From contig JAEZZQ010000015.1 of assembly GCA_023442465.1 (NCBI GenBank), positions 1 through 64,000 of the forward strand: a DNA stretch of 64,000 nucleotides, read 5' to 3'. Source of the DNA: Bacillota bacterium (lineage in GTDB: Bacteria > Bacillota > Clostridia > Lachnospirales > Lachnospiraceae). Under the pieces are notes generated by a model. The model made no database searches and had not been told where the DNA came from. It worked only from the letters and a program-made list of their open reading frames with translations. A program made the translations under genes and the position numbers. Shown piece after piece: positions 42,343 to 50,622 of this stretch (the stretch's first letter is position 1; each line of letters begins with the position of its first letter).

Positions 42343-44190
42343 TTACTTATTATCCAAAACAAAAGGTATGTTGATTACTGCAATATGTCTGTCACGCAGG
42401 AGCTTTTTCCGTATAACAAAAGCGGTTTGATTATGCAGAAGGTTCTGCCAAGGTTTTCTTACGACAAACTGCGGTATTACCACGGTAATCATATCGCCGG
42501 GGCTGGAAGCGTGTTCCTCCGACTCAATATATTGGATTAAGGGGTTAACGACCTCCCTGTAAGGAGAGTATTTGACAATAAGGGGAATGGGGATTCCGCA
42601 CTCCTTCCACTTTTCTTTAATACTTTTCGCACTATCTTTGTCGATGGCGACATGGAAAATAACGATATTTTTGTCATCCGACAAAAACCGCGCGTAGTTA
42701 ATCGCCTTTAAGGAAGCCTTGTTCAGAGAGCCTACGATAACAATCATATGCTTCTTCACATTCAGGGTATTAATTTCTGTCTGCACCTGTCCCGGATCCA
42801 AGCGAAGCTGCTTGGCGATATTGATATAGTGATAGTTGATTGTCTTCATTCCAACCACGAGTATGACAATGAGTACTATAGTGATCCAGGCGCCTTCTAA
42901 CATCTTACTGTATAAGATGCTGATAACGGTAGCAACAGTCATAATGGCACCCAGACCGTTGATAATGATCTTATGAGTCCTTCCTGTGACATTGCTTCTA
43001 GCCCATTTGAAGAGCATCCCTACCTGAGATAACGTAAAGGAGAGAAACACACCGATAGCATAAAGGGGTACCAGCCCGTGAGTATCCGCATGGTAAATCA
43101 CTACCAGAAAAGCCGCCGCAGCGCTTAACGCGAGAATGCCGTTGGAATATCCGAGTCTGCTTCCCCGCATGGCAAACTGCCTGGGCGCATAACCGTCGGT
43201 GGCGACCAAGGATAAAAGCATAGGAAGTCCGGCGTAGGAGGTATTGGCAGCCATGACCAATATAGTAGCAGTAGAAATCTGCAGAATATAAAACCATATG
43301 CCGTTTCCGAATACCTGAGTGGCTATCTGGGAAAGTACGGTTATGCTGTTATTGGGAACCGCGTGATAAAGAGTGGACAGATATGCGGTTCCGCCGAAGA
43401 TAAGCAGGACAAACAAGGCGAGAAGTCCTAACACCCTTTTGGCGTTCTTCTGGGCGGGTTCGGTGAAGTTCGGTATGGCATTGCTGACCGCTTCTACACC
43501 GGTAAGGCCTGAACAGCCTGCCGCAAAAGCACGGATGAGCAGGAAAAAGGTCACATCCCCTACCGCTTCAGGAATCGGAAAAGAGGCTTGGGGAACATAA
43601 CCCAGCACATATACTTTGAAAAGTCCGGTTACGATTAAAATCAGCATGGAAGCGATGAAGATATAAGTAGGTAAGGCAAATATTTTAGCAGATTCACGAA
43701 CCCCTCTTAAATTTCCCAATGTCATCAGGAAAATGAGAAGAAGTGTGACTCCTACATTATAAGGAAGCAGGGCGGGAATTGCAGAAGTAATTGCCGCGGT
43801 TCCGGCGGATGTACTAACCGCCACGGTCAATATATAGCCGATGATCAAAGATGCTGCAGCTAATAACCCCGGTTTTTCACCCAGATTCTCCTTTGCCACA
43901 GTATAAGAGCCCCCTCCGTGGGGATAGCTGTCGATTGTCTGGCGATAGGAAAATACCAGAATGAGAAGCAGAAGGATAATAATGATAGCCGTAAAAAACA
44001 TATACTTATAAGCGGCCAGTCCTACTACGAGAACTAATATCCATAAGATTTCTTCAACAGCGTAAGCAACGGAAGAAATGGCATCGCTGGCCATAATAGG
44101 CAGACCCCAGAAGACATCCATTTTTTCACTTTGCAGCTCCTTGTTATGAAGGGGCTTACCAATTACGATTTCTTTAATCTTTTTAAACAT
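42343..44190 (-). CDS. kimA: APC-family transporter, KimA-like potassium importer
   Basis: A 615-residue membrane protein with about 12 helices (residues 30-440) and a cytoplasmic C-terminal domain (about 455-615). IGKPLHNKELQSEK, SSDAISSVAYAVEEIL-like start (here ASDAISSVAYAVEEIL), PHGGGSYTVAKENLGEKPG and CSGLTGVEAVSNAIPNF closely follow Bacillus subtilis KimA (YdaO), a high-affinity K+/H+ symporter inhibited by c-di-AMP through the C-terminal domain. Substrate transfer by similarity is good but not certain. The start is ATG after CAGGAGTG. It is transcribed alone from a consensus promoter. No c-di-AMP riboswitch is seen in the ~80-base leader. Confidence 0.85.
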   Translation of the reverse strand: MFKKIKEIVIGKPLHNKELQSEKMDVFWGLPIMASDAISSVAYAVEEILWILVLVVGLAAYKYMFFTAIIIILLLLILVFSYRQTIDSYPHGGGSYTVAKENLGEKPGLLAAASLIIGYILTVAVSTSAGTAAITSAIPALLPYNVGVTLLLIFLMTLGNLRGVRESAKIFALPTYIFIASMLILIVTGLFKVYVLGYVPQASFPIPEAVGDVTFFLLIRAFAAGCSGLTGVEAVSNAIPNFTEPAQKNAKRVLGLLALFVLLIFGGTAYLSTLYHAVPNNSITVLSQIATQVFGNGIWFYILQISTATILVMAANTSYAGLPMLLSLVATDGYAPRQFAMRGSRLGYSNGILALSAAAAFLVVIYHADTHGLVPLYAIGVFLSFTLSQVGMLFKWARSNVTGRTHKIIINGLGAIMTVATVISILYSKMLEGAWITIVLIVILVVGMKTINYHYINIAKQLRLDPGQVQTEINTLNVKKHMIVIVGSLNKASLKAINYARFLSDDKNIVIFHVAIDKDSAKSIKEKWKECGIPIPLIVKYSPYREVVNPLIQYIESEEHASSPGDMITVVIPQFVVRKPWQNLLHNQTAFVIRKKLLRDRHIAVINIPFVLDNK

Positions 44191-44271
44191 AAGATTACAC
44201 TCCTGATTACAGCTTACGAATCGTAGATGAATTTCGGCGGTTCATGAAGTTGTTTTTATTGTATTCTCTCT

Positions 44272-44300
44272 ATACTATATTTTTGCATTTCATCTGTCAA
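44272..44300 (-). promoter_or_regulatory. Sigma-A promoter of kimA
   Basis: On the minus strand TTGACA (44300-44295), a 17-base spacer and TAGTAT (44277-44272) lie ~80 bases before the start codon. Confidence 0.75.
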
Positions 44301-44513
44301 GAGGAAAAATAGACGAGTTTTTTTAGACGGATTTTCATTAAGTTTTTCCTATATCTTTCCCCAAAAGCAGGGGAATAAAGCATATTGTGCGCAAATAGTG
44401 AAAAAAGCACTACAGAAGTTGATAAGTCGTTAAGAATATGTGCAATATGTACAGAATTAAAAGCCAATAAATGTATGTTATAAACAAAAATACCAAAAGT
44501 TTATCCGGATTAC

Positions 44514-44542
44514 TTGACATCCCTATTGTAAATTGTTATCAT
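44514..44542 (+). promoter_or_regulatory. Sigma-A promoter of the GlcNAc PTS operon
   Basis: TTGACA (44514-44519), 17 bases, TATCAT (44537-44542). The transcript would begin just before the RAT site. Confidence 0.8.
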
Positions 44543-44572
44543 GTACACATACAAGTTGATAGAGAAAACATT

Positions 44573-44600
44573 GGATTGTTACTGTTAAGCAGGCAAAACC
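44573..44600 (+). promoter_or_regulatory. RAT (ribonucleic antiterminator) site
   Basis: GGATTGTTACTG, a short TTAA, then GCAGGCAAAACC reproduce the SacY/LicT-type RAT hairpin almost letter for letter. The last bases are shared with the left arm of the following terminator, so protein binding to RAT prevents termination. The BglG-family protein encoded next is the obvious ligand. Confidence 0.92.
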
Positions 44601-44657
44601 AGATTTTATAAGTTAATCGAACAGAGTAGGATTAATTTATAGGGTTTGGTTTTTTTT
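44595..44657 (+). terminator. Conditional terminator overlapping the RAT site
   Basis: AAAACCAGATTTTATAA (from 44595) pairs along ~17 positions, G-T pairs included, with TTTATAGGGTTTGGTTTT, ending in a run of T. Its left arm overlaps RAT by six bases, the classical antitermination switch. Confidence 0.88.
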
Positions 44658-44675
44658 ATGCAACGGGAAATGAGT

Positions 44676-45518
44676 ATGAGAATAGAAAAGGTAATTAACA
44701 ATAATGTCATCTCATCCAGAGACGGCGAAGGCAGTGAGTTGGTCGTTATGGGCTGCGGTATCGGCTTCGGGAAAAAAGAGGGACAGAATATTGATGAAAC
44801 CAAGATTGAGAAAATTTTCAAGCTGGAGAACAAGGATAGCTTGGAACGATTCAAAGCGCTGCTGAAAAAACTGCCGCTGGAATACATTCAAGTTTCGGAT
44901 GAGATTATTTCCTATGCGAAAGAGGCACTTGGAAAAGAATTGAATGAGAACGTATATCTTACCCTTACTGACCATATTGGTTTTGCTGTTGACAGATTTA
45001 AGGAGGGTATGCTTTTCACAAATGCCTTATTTGAAGAAATAAAGATGTTTTATTCCAATGAATATACGGTAGGCTGTCACGCCCTTTATCTGATAGAGAA
45101 GAAGACGGGAATAAAGCTGTTGGAAGACGAAGCAGCCTCCATAGCGATTCATATAGTAAACGCTGAATTCAATTCGGCAATCAGCACCACCTTCACGCTT
45201 ACCCAGATGATGCGCGACATGATGGAAATTATAGAGAAAGAGATGCCTGCCTGTAAAGCTCAGTCCTATCAACCGGATAAACTGGCCATTAATTTCAAAT
45301 ACTTGGTACATAGAATGCTGACGGAGCTTCCGGAGCAGAGCAAGGGAGACGAGATACTCTTCGATTTCGTCAGAAACCATTGCGAACAGGAATACCGGCT
45401 GATCCATAAGGTAAACAGCTTTATTGAAGAAAAATATAACTGTTCCATGACAGAGGAAGAAAGCATATATCTGGCGTTAAATGTAAAGAGAATCAACGAC
45501 TTATATGCAGAAAATTGA
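44676..45518 (+). CDS. BglG/LicT-family transcription antiterminator
   Basis: 280 residues: an RNA-binding CAT domain (1-55, MRIEKVINNNVI and GCGIGFGKKEGQ) and two PRD regulation domains (about 65-170 and 175-280). It binds the RAT just upstream and so controls its own operon. PRD1 keeps both phosphorylatable histidines (LTDHIGF and IAIHIVNAEF) and PRD2 keeps the first (LVHRML). The second PRD2 site reads LALNVKRI, with Asn in place of His. Classic control (inhibition by the sugar EII on PRD1, activation by HPr on PRD2) is therefore altered in part. The start is ATG 44676, eight bases after GGGA. Genes for IIA, HPr and IICB follow, making N-acetylglucosamine the likely inducer. Confidence 0.9.
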   Translation: MRIEKVINNNVISSRDGEGSELVVMGCGIGFGKKEGQNIDETKIEKIFKLENKDSLERFKALLKKLPLEYIQVSDEIISYAKEALGKELNENVYLTLTDHIGFAVDRFKEGMLFTNALFEEIKMFYSNEYTVGCHALYLIEKKTGIKLLEDEAASIAIHIVNAEFNSAISTTFTLTQMMRDMMEIIEKEMPACKAQSYQPDKLAINFKYLVHRMLTELPEQSKGDEILFDFVRNHCEQEYRLIHKVNSFIEEKYNCSMTEEESIYLALNVKRINDLYAEN

Positions 45519-45564
45519 AGGAATAATCAAAATTGACGAGAAAAAAGAAATAGGAGGAAAAAAT

Positions 45565-46047
45565 ATGGGATTATTCGACGCGTTTAAGAAAAAGGATATT
45601 GTAATTTCATCGCCGATGAAGGGAAGGTGCGTAAGCATTAAGGCGGTAAGCGATCCTACTTTCGGCGAAGAGATATTAGGGAAAGGAGTAGCCATTGTGC
45701 CTGAGGATGGTAAGGTATATGCTCCGGCAGACGGGGTGATTACGACCATATTTCCTACAGGTCATGCGGTGGGCATGACGACAAACGACGGAGTGGAGCT
45801 TCTCATTCACGTAGGTCTGGATACAGTAGCCTTAAAAGGAGAAGGATTTCACATTATAGGAAAAGATGAACAGAAGGTAAAAAAGGGAGATTTGCTTATA
45901 GAGGCGGATTTGGAGAAAATCAAAGCGGCAGGATACGACGTGATTACGCCGGTGGTAGTGTGCAATACGGATGAATATTCGGAAATTCTCGGACATACAG
46001 ACACGAATGTGAATGCGGGCGATGAGCTTTTGAATATTAAGAAGTGA
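45565..46047 (+). CDS. PTS system IIA component, glucose/GlcNAc (Crr) type
   Basis: A soluble 160-residue phosphocarrier that passes phosphate from HPr to the IIB domain. SSPMKGRCVSIKAVSDPTFGEEILGKGVAIVPEDGKVYAPADG is the family N-terminal half (quoted in parts: SPMKGRCVSI, GKGVAIVPEDGKV). The phosphorylated His is in VELLIHVGLDTVAL. ATG 45565 follows TAGGAGGAAA. It stands alone here instead of being fused to IICB, which lacks a IIA domain, so the two complement each other. Confidence 0.93.
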   Translation: MGLFDAFKKKDIVISSPMKGRCVSIKAVSDPTFGEEILGKGVAIVPEDGKVYAPADGVITTIFPTGHAVGMTTNDGVELLIHVGLDTVALKGEGFHIIGKDEQKVKKGDLLIEADLEKIKAAGYDVITPVVVCNTDEYSEILGHTDTNVNAGDELLNIKK

Positions 46048-46117
46048 TAGTAAAGGTTAATGTTACTATAAAGAGGAACAAAAATTATTTTATGAAATCG
46101 AAGGGAGAACATAAAAA

Positions 46118-46375
46118 GTGAAAGAATTTAAGTATACGATCAAAGATGAACTGGGTATTCATGCAAGACCTGCCGGACTTCTCGTTAAGCTGGCAACGCC
46201 TTTTCAGAGCAAGATTACGGTAGATACAGGAACTAAGGCTGCGGATGCGAAAAAGATAATGGCACTTATGGGTGCGGGCGCGAAAAAGGGAACGATAGTT
46301 ACCTGCCGCGCGGAAGGACCTGACGAAGCGGAAGCTGTTACAGCGCTTAAAAAGTTCTTTGAGGAAAATTTATAG
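46118..46375 (+). CDS. ptsH: HPr phosphocarrier protein, Ser46 replaced by Lys
   Basis: An 85-residue PTS phosphocarrier. His15 in the GIHARPAG motif, which takes phosphate from enzyme I, is intact. In Bacillus HPr the regulatory Ser46 lies in LKSIMGVM. Here the aligned segment is AKKIMALM with Lys at 46, so HPr kinase cannot phosphorylate this copy. It is thus a transport HPr outside CcpA signalling. GTG start with GGGAG about ten bases upstream. It lies between the IIA and IICB genes, which points to a dedicated HPr. Confidence 0.9.
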   Translation: MKEFKYTIKDELGIHARPAGLLVKLATPFQSKITVDTGTKAADAKKIMALMGAGAKKGTIVTCRAEGPDEAEAVTALKKFFEENL

Positions 46376-46472
46376 TTTTGTATTCTAGGGATGCCATCCC
46401 ATGGAATAGATGAAATGAATCGAGCCCTGCGGCCGGGGCATGGCTCAAACAAAACAAGGGGGTACTTTATTT

Positions 46473-47921
46473 ATGATGAAATATTTACAAAAGCTTGGTA
46501 AGTCATTAATGCTTCCGGTTGCTTGTCTGCCGGTTGCAGGTATCATGTTAGGTCTTGGTTATTGGATCGACCCTTCAGGCTGGGGCGGCAATAACGTAAT
46601 CGCTGCTTTCCTTTGCAAAGCAGGTTCTGCACTTATAGACAACATGGCAATTCTGTTCGTTATTGGTGTCGCTGTCGGAATGTCTGATGATGGTGACGGT
46701 ACATCCGCACTTGCGGGTATCGTTTCATACCTTATGGTTAAGACCTTATTATCTCCCGGAGCTGTTGAGATGTTCACCGGCTCGGAAGCGAATGCAGCGT
46801 TTTCCAAAATCGACGGCAACCAGTTTATCGGTATTTTGACCGGTTTGATCGGCGCTACGTGCTACAACAAATTTAAGAGTACGAAATTGCCGGATGCGTT
46901 ATCGTTCTTCAGCGGTAAGCGAAGCGTAGCGATTGTTACTGCCGGTGTTACTATCGTAGCGAGCTTGGTACTGTTCTTTATTTGGCCGGTTCTTTACGGC
47001 GCCTTGGTAGCTTTCGGTACGGCTATTTCCAGCACGGGTGCAATCGGTGTTGGTCTTTATGGTTTCTTCAACAGATTGCTCATTCCGTTCGGTCTGCACC
47101 ATGCGCTGAACTCAGTATTCTGGTTCGATGCAATCGGTATTGCCGACCTTTACAAATTCTGGGGATTGGGTGGATACGATACCTCTCAGGCAGTTATAGG
47201 CGAAACAGGACAGTATATGACCGGTTTCTTCCCCGTTATGATGTTCGGTATTCCTGCAGGCGCTTTGGCTATGTACCATACGGCTAAAACGAATAAGAGA
47301 AAAGTTGCAGCCGGCTTACTCGGCGCAGCGGCTCTTTGCTCCTTCTTAACCGGTGTTACGGAACCCTTTGAATTTGCGTTCATGTTCTTATCACCTGTGC
47401 TTTACGTTGTACACGCACTTTTAACAGGTATCGTTTGTGCGATTACCGCGCTCCTTCCTGTTAGGGCAGGTTTTACCTTCAGCGGTGGTTTTATCGACTG
47501 GGTGCTCTGCGCGAAACTTCCGGCAGCCCTCAATACATGGATGATTATTCCGATTGGTTTGGTTGTTGCTGTAGTTTACTATGCGGTATTCCGTTTTGTA
47601 ATCGTGAAATTAGACCTCAAGACTCCCGGCAGAGAAGATGATGATGCTGAAGCTGAGAAGAAGGTTGTTCTTTCTAACGACAATTTCACGGAAGTTGCCC
47701 AGATCGTTTTAGAAGGTCTTGGAGGAAAAGAAAATGTTACATCTCTCGATAACTGCGTAACCAGACTTCGTCTCGAAATCAAAGATTACACGAAAGTGGA
47801 TGAGAAGAAAATCAAGTCTGCAGGAGTTGCAGGCGTGATGAGGCCGAGCAAGACATCTGTTCAGGTTATTGTAGGTACTAAGGTACAATTCGTAGCTGAT
47901 GAAATGAAAAAAATGTTATAA
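46473..47921 (+). CDS. nagE: PTS N-acetylglucosamine-specific IICB component
   Basis: The sugar permease of the glucose family, 482 residues. Residues 1-375 are the IIC membrane domain (LPVACLPVAGIMLGLGYWID, GLHHALNSVFWF, and GVTEPFEFAFMF with the sugar-binding Glu). Residues about 400-482 are IIB with phosphocysteine in LDNCVTRLRLEI. No IIA domain is attached. A separate IIA gene lies upstream. GlcNAc specificity is inferred from sequence style and from nagB and nagA next door. The start is ATG 46473 after AAGGGGG. An upstream in-frame ATG at 46440 adds a tail unlike the family. Confidence 0.92.
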   Translation: MMKYLQKLGKSLMLPVACLPVAGIMLGLGYWIDPSGWGGNNVIAAFLCKAGSALIDNMAILFVIGVAVGMSDDGDGTSALAGIVSYLMVKTLLSPGAVEMFTGSEANAAFSKIDGNQFIGILTGLIGATCYNKFKSTKLPDALSFFSGKRSVAIVTAGVTIVASLVLFFIWPVLYGALVAFGTAISSTGAIGVGLYGFFNRLLIPFGLHHALNSVFWFDAIGIADLYKFWGLGGYDTSQAVIGETGQYMTGFFPVMMFGIPAGALAMYHTAKTNKRKVAAGLLGAAALCSFLTGVTEPFEFAFMFLSPVLYVVHALLTGIVCAITALLPVRAGFTFSGGFIDWVLCAKLPAALNTWMIIPIGLVVAVVYYAVFRFVIVKLDLKTPGREDDDAEAEKKVVLSNDNFTEVAQIVLEGLGGKENVTSLDNCVTRLRLEIKDYTKVDEKKIKSAGVAGVMRPSKTSVQVIVGTKVQFVADEMKKML

Positions 47922-47963
47922 GTGGTAAGTCTAAAAAATAATCCATATTATTGTATTCCCGGC

Positions 47964-48001
47964 ATATCGGAAGCCCTGTGTTCTACACGGGCTTCCGATA
48001 T
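47964..48001 (+). repeat. Strong hairpin between the IICB and nagB genes
   Basis: ATATCGGAAGCCC pairs exactly with GGGCTTCCGATAT (13 bp) and the loop pairs further (GTGT/ACAC). Only TAAACTATAA follows, so it is a poor terminator. It may end or stabilise the PTS mRNA, or partly uncouple nagB-nagA. A possible -10 (TATACT, 48084-48089) before nagB fits a second promoter. Confidence 0.6.
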
Positions 48002-48178
48002 TAAACTATAAAGAAGTCTTTAAAAAAGCAAGAATAGCAAAAAGGTGACAAAAAAAGATATGGGAATCTGTCTGTGGATGATATATACTAAGGATGGCGT
48101 CTATGGACGGACTTTTGAACAAATTCTGCATGTTCAAATGGTGTTTTGAGCGTGTGCAGCACGCAGATAGGAGTAGAA

Positions 48179-48907
48179 GTGAATATAGTTAGGGCAAAGG
48201 ATTATAAAGATATGAGCAAGAAAGCCGCGAGCGTTATTTCCTCGCAGGTCATTATGAAACCGAACTGCGTTTTAGGACTGGCGACAGGATCTACGCCAAT
48301 CGGAACCTATGAAAAGTTAGTGGAGTGGTATAACGGTGAAAACTTGGATTTCTCCAAGGTGGTTTCTGTAAATTTAGATGAATATAAGGGACTTACGAGA
48401 GAGAATGATCAGAGCTACTATTATTTTATGAACGATCATCTTTTCAGTAAGATAAATATAAAAAAAGAAAATACTCACCTTCCTGATGGAACGGAGCCGG
48501 ACGCCGGTAAGGCTTGCGGTGATTACGACAAGGTGATTGAGGCAGTGGGAGGAATCGACTTACAGCTTCTTGGGCTTGGACATAACGGACATATCGGTTT
48601 CAACGAGCCTGCGGAGGAATTTATTCCCGATACCCATTGTGTAGATTTAACACCATCTACCATTGAGGCTAATCAGAGATTTTTTGCTTCCTATGATGAT
48701 GTGCCGAAACAGGCTTACACTATGGGAATCAGAACGATCATGCTGGCGAAGAAAGTATTGGTAGTGGTAAGCGGAGAAGAGAAGGCAGCCATTGTCAGAG
48801 ATGCCTTTTTCGGTCCGATCACACCCAGAGTGCAGGCTTCTGTACTGCAGCTTCATCCTGACGTGACGCTGGTTGCGGACGAGGCGGCGCTGTCACTTGT
48901 AAAATAA
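48179..48907 (+). CDS. nagB: Glucosamine-6-phosphate deaminase NagB
   Basis: Converts glucosamine-6-phosphate to fructose-6-phosphate and ammonia. It has 242 residues from GTG 48179, chosen because AGGAG lies just upstream and the protein then begins MNIVRAKDY as in the family. LGLATGSTPIGTYEKL binds phosphate. The catalytic Asp is in VNLDEYKGL, and the base and His region is LGLGHNGHIGFNEPA. nagA follows 30 bases later. It completes GlcNAc use after PTS uptake and deacetylation. Confidence 0.96.
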   Translation: MNIVRAKDYKDMSKKAASVISSQVIMKPNCVLGLATGSTPIGTYEKLVEWYNGENLDFSKVVSVNLDEYKGLTRENDQSYYYFMNDHLFSKINIKKENTHLPDGTEPDAGKACGDYDKVIEAVGGIDLQLLGLGHNGHIGFNEPAEEFIPDTHCVDLTPSTIEANQRFFASYDDVPKQAYTMGIRTIMLAKKVLVVVSGEEKAAIVRDAFFGPITPRVQASVLQLHPDVTLVADEAALSLVK

Positions 48908-48937
48908 GAAGAGATAGAAAGGTGGTTGGAGATACAT

Positions 48938-50074
48938 ATGATCATAAAAAATGCAAATGTTTATACGGAAGAAGGTAAATTTGTAAAGCAGGATATTTAT
49001 ATTAAAGACGGCCGGTTCGTAAAGAACGAGGAGCAGACTGATGCCGGTGAAGTAATAGACGCACAGGACTGTTTTGCCGTTCCGGGGCTTACGGACATTC
49101 ATTTCCACGGCTGCGTGGGCTATGATTTCTGTGACGGAACAGAGGAAGCGATTACGAAGATTGCGGAATATCAGGCATCCATAGGCGTTACTTCCATCGT
49201 TCCGGCGACCATGACCTTGGGAGAGGAAATACTGACAGGCATTTGCAAGACGGCTGCAGAATATAGAAAGACGAATAAAAACGATAAAGCCGCAGATTTG
49301 TGTGGAATCAATATGGAAGGGCCATTCCTCGCGGAGAGCAAAAAGGGAGCGCAGAACAGCGCTTATCTCCATACGCCGGACGCAGGAATGTATGACCGTT
49401 TGAATGAAGCGGCTGACCATATGGTGAAGCTGGTGGCTATCGCTCCTGAAGTAGAGGGCGCGATGGAATTCATCCAGTCGAAAAAGGGCCAGGTGGTGCT
49501 TTCCACAGCCCATACTGCCGCGGATTACGATACGGCTTTGGAAGCCTTTGAAAAGGGAGCGACCCATGTGACTCATTTGTATAATGCGATGAATCCCTAT
49601 ACCCATAGGGCACCGGGATTGATCGGCGCAGCTACGGATGCGGGAGCGGAGGTCGAACTTATCTGTGATGGAGTGCACGTTCATCCGGCAGTTGTCCGAA
49701 ACACCTTTAAGATGTTCGGCGAGGATAAAGTGATTTTAATCAGCGACAGCATGATGGCTACCGGTCTGGATGACGGCGATTACAGCCTTGGAGGGCAGGC
49801 GGTAAAGGTCGTAGGTAATCTGGCGACATTAGCGGATGGTACCATCGCAGGCTCTGCCACCAATTTGATGGACTGTGTGAGAACTGCGGTGCTCAAAATG
49901 CGTATTCCGTTAGAGGCGGCAATCAAAGGCGCGGCGGTCAACTCTGCCAAGAGTGTAGGTATATACGACGAATACGGCAGCATAACTCCTGGAAAGATTG
50001 CCAATGTAGTTTTGCTTAAGAAGGAGGACCTCGCTTTGGACTCCGTGATTTTGCGCGGAAATAAATTATCATAA
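48938..50074 (+). CDS. nagA: N-acetylglucosamine-6-phosphate deacetylase NagA
   Basis: An amidohydrolase-fold enzyme of 378 residues that removes acetate from GlcNAc-6-phosphate. Metal and substrate residues are seen in TDIHFHGCVGYDFCDG, NMEGPFLAESKKGAQN, HLYNAMNPYTHRAPG, CDGVHVHP and the catalytic Asp in LISDSMMATG. ATG 48938 lies six bases after GGAG. A strong terminator ends the nag unit. Confidence 0.96.
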   Translation: MIIKNANVYTEEGKFVKQDIYIKDGRFVKNEEQTDAGEVIDAQDCFAVPGLTDIHFHGCVGYDFCDGTEEAITKIAEYQASIGVTSIVPATMTLGEEILTGICKTAAEYRKTNKNDKAADLCGINMEGPFLAESKKGAQNSAYLHTPDAGMYDRLNEAADHMVKLVAIAPEVEGAMEFIQSKKGQVVLSTAHTAADYDTALEAFEKGATHVTHLYNAMNPYTHRAPGLIGAATDAGAEVELICDGVHVHPAVVRNTFKMFGEDKVILISDSMMATGLDDGDYSLGGQAVKVVGNLATLADGTIAGSATNLMDCVRTAVLKMRIPLEAAIKGAAVNSAKSVGIYDEYGSITPGKIANVVLLKKEDLALDSVILRGNKLS

Positions 50075-50087
50075 GATGCAGCAATGT

Positions 50088-50123
50088 GGATGCGGAACGG
50101 ATAAAACCGTCCGCATCCTTTTT
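50088..50123 (+). terminator. Terminator of the nagB-nagA unit
   Basis: GGATGCGGA-A-CGG pairs with CCG-TCCGCATCC (12 bp, one bulged A, loop ATAAAA), followed by TTTTT. Confidence 0.92.
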
Positions 50124-50265
50124 AAATTAATTTATTCGGAGCACTTTTAAAATCCTTTATTTTAGTGTATAGTACATTATGTATGAATGTATTGTGGGGA
50201 AATATATCATATGTAGTATACGGCGCGCAGATGCACGGCACATAATAGAGCTATGAGGAATAGGC

Positions 50266-50589
50266 ATGAACTGTAAGGATATAGATAAAATGATACCGGT
50301 CTTTTTAAATAAGGAATTGAGCGGCAGAGAACTGAACGATTTTATGGAGCACATTTCAGGCTGCCCGGAATGCAAGGAGGAACTCAGCATACAGTTTCTC
50401 GTATTGGAAGGTATGGCCAGCCTTCAGGATGGAAGCACTTTCGATTTGCAGAAGAAGCTGGACAAGCAGTTGGAGGAAGCGAGAAGGAAGCTTAAGATAA
50501 GAAAAGGTATACATTTTCTGGTATACGGTCTGGAGATTCTGGCGATTATAACGATGATAACGATTATTGTACTGATAATGATATTATAA
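50266..50589 (+). CDS. Zinc-finger (anti-sigma-like) single-pass membrane protein
   Basis: 107 residues. The N-terminal half matches the zf-HC2/anti-sigma zinc-binding fold, with Cys3 and a H-x3-C-x2-C motif (HISGCPEC, residues 28-35). A short coiled helix (58-80) leads to one membrane helix at the C-terminus (about 86-107, LVYGLEILAIITMITIIVLIMI), so the zinc finger is cytoplasmic. No sigma-factor gene is adjacent, so the partner is unknown. It precedes polA by 33 bases and is probably co-transcribed with it. Confidence 0.75.
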   Translation: MNCKDIDKMIPVFLNKELSGRELNDFMEHISGCPECKEELSIQFLVLEGMASLQDGSTFDLQKKLDKQLEEARRKLKIRKGIHFLVYGLEILAIITMITIIVLIMIL

Positions 50590-50622
50590 ATAGTTTAGGG
50601 ATACCGGGGAGATAGAAAGAGC

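Larger units (their letters stand above)
44191..44675. other. Divergent control region between kimA and the GlcNAc locus
   Basis: Besides the two promoters, the RAT site and the terminator listed separately, bases 44301-44513 are A+T-rich and show no gene or recognisable RNA. Confidence 0.5.

Noticed and set aside
44191..44271. c-di-AMP (ydaO-type) riboswitch before kimA
   Set aside because: The ~80-base leader is too short and lacks the conserved core.
46376..46472. G+C-rich hairpin before the IICB gene (GAGCC / GGCTC)
   Set aside because: No T run and only a short stem. It is within an operon and too weak to call a terminator.
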